6,673 bases of DNA, from contig JAIELM010000137.1 of NCBI GenBank assembly GCA_019752975.1, forward strand, positions 1 to 6,673, given 5' to 3'. This DNA comes from Undibacterium sp. (GTDB lineage: Bacteria; Pseudomonadota; Gammaproteobacteria; Burkholderiales; Burkholderiaceae_D). Below the pieces are notes generated by a model. That model was not told the origin of the DNA. It was given only the letters and a program-made list of their open reading frames with translations, and ran no database searches. Position 1 is the first letter of the stretch. Every line of letters begins with the position of its first letter. A program made the position numbers and the translations under genes. Below, piece after piece: positions 6,014-6,673 of the stretch.

Positions 6014-6673
6014 CGCTTGCTCTCCTCCAACAGCGATTTGCCGCTTCTTTGCTTGACGTCACCGCGTCGCATGCAGACTTGTGCTCGACACCTGAGGGAT
6101 TAGTGAGCGATAGATTGGCATTTTACCGGGGCAATATGATGGCTCACGGTAGGAACACTCTAAGCAATGTCTATCCAGTATTGAAAAAATTGGTCGGTGA
6201 GGATTTTTTTGAAAGCATGAGTACAGCCTATGTGAAGCAATTTCCTTCCCAGTCAGGTGACTTAAATGAATTTGGCGAATATCTTGCCCACTACATAGAG
6301 AGTAGTAACATGGCGCCCGAGTATCCCTATTTTGCTGATGTCGCGCGCTTGGAATGGCAAGTTCATCGCGCCTATTATGCTCAAGATGCGGCTTGTTTAG
6401 GTTTGTCAGAATTTTTAGGAGAAGTGGGAGAGCATGCCGCGCAAGCCAGCCTTGTATTGCATCCAGCCGTAGGTCTGTATCAAGCGAGCTACGACAGTGT
6501 CGCTATATTCCTAGCGCTGCAAGATGATGAGGTGAAGGAACTGAGATCCAGCTGGGATCAAGTCAGTTATGCTGTCGTCACGCGACCAAAATGGAAAGTG
6601 GAAATCTTATCCCTCAGCGCAAGTAGTTTGTGCGCTTTGCAAACGCTGCAACAGGGACATTCTTTGGAGTATG
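6010..6673 (+). CDS. bufC: DUF2063-family partner protein BufC (3' end truncated by window edge)
   Basis: Partner of the MNIO enzyme, in this family thought to bind the precursor peptide and present it to BufB, in the way MbnC serves MbnB. My translation from the ATG at 6010 stays open for 221 codons to the window end. It shows the DUF2063 N-terminal DNA-binding-like helical domain with RLAFYRGNM (35-43), [14 protein letters not shown] (54-67), [11 protein letters not shown] (82-92), and the strongly conserved [18 protein letters not shown] (106-123). The family is usually about 250 residues, so roughly the last 30 are missing. The start codon overlaps the bufB stop (ATGA, 6010-6013), which indicates translational coupling and matched amounts of the two proteins. 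I see no strong ribosome site of its own. A DoxX-like bufD gene often comes next in such clusters and may lie beyond the edge. Confidence 0.9.
   Translation, partial: MTLALLQQRFAASLLDVTASHADLCSTPEGLVSDRLAFYRGNMMAHGRNTLSNVYPVLKKLVGEDFFESMSTAYVKQFPSQSGDLNEFGEYLAHYIESSNMAPEYPYFADVARLEWQVHRAYYAQDAACLGLSEFLGEVGEHAAQASLVLHPAVGLYQASYDSVAIFLALQDDEVKELRSSWDQVSYAVVTRPKWKVEILSLSASSLCALQTLQQGHSLEY

Noticed and set aside
5613..6062. A 149-codon minus-strand frame opposite bufB and bufC
   Set aside because: It is antisense to conserved MNIO motifs, with no ribosome site or recognisable family.

Overview
The window suggests a Gram-negative proteobacterium. It encodes an outer-membrane type II secretion (T2SS) secretin, a cognate secretion ATPase and an exported periplasmic metal-binding peptide. 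Protein style (GspE beginning 'LPFAFARDF', the YjfB-like and S4 proteins, a DUF2282/DUF692/DUF2063 cluster) and a GC content that looks slightly below 50% by eye fit a Burkholderiales betaproteobacterium, perhaps of an Oxalobacteraceae/Undibacterium type. This placement is inference, not a search result.

Layout. (1) Positions 1-3607 hold the end of a T2SS operon: gspD (secretin, 5' end cut by the window edge) and gspE (ATPase), 5 nt apart, closed by a strong intrinsic terminator. The rest of the T2SS must lie upstream or elsewhere. (2) Positions 3630-3938 form a small self-contained unit: a good sigma-28 (FliA) type promoter, a 68-aa YjfB-family motility-associated protein, and a terminator with a perfect stem. 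(3) Positions 3961-4402 hold a single-domain bacteriohemerythrin behind a perfect TATAAT element, with all seven di-iron ligands present. (4) Positions 4419-4637, on the minus strand, hold a small S4-domain RNA-binding protein convergent with the hemerythrin gene. (5) Positions 4638-4843 are a divergent intergenic region with candidate promoters. (6) Positions 4844 to the window end hold the most notable content: a bufferin-type RiPP gene cluster. It comprises bufA (DUF2282 precursor with signal peptide and four Cys), bufB (DUF692/MNIO modifying enzyme) and bufC (DUF2063 partner, 3' end cut by the window edge, overlapping bufB by ATGA).

How the genes work together. GspD and GspE are the outer-membrane channel and the cytoplasmic motor of one secretion machine. 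BufB with BufC is expected to convert cysteines of the BufA precursor into copper-chelating heterocycles before or around its export to the periplasm, where the mature peptide would buffer copper. The YjfB-like, hemerythrin and S4 genes appear to be independent single-gene units. No mobile element, tRNA/rRNA, CRISPR array or frameshifted gene was found, and no gene-free stretch exceeds about 210 bases.
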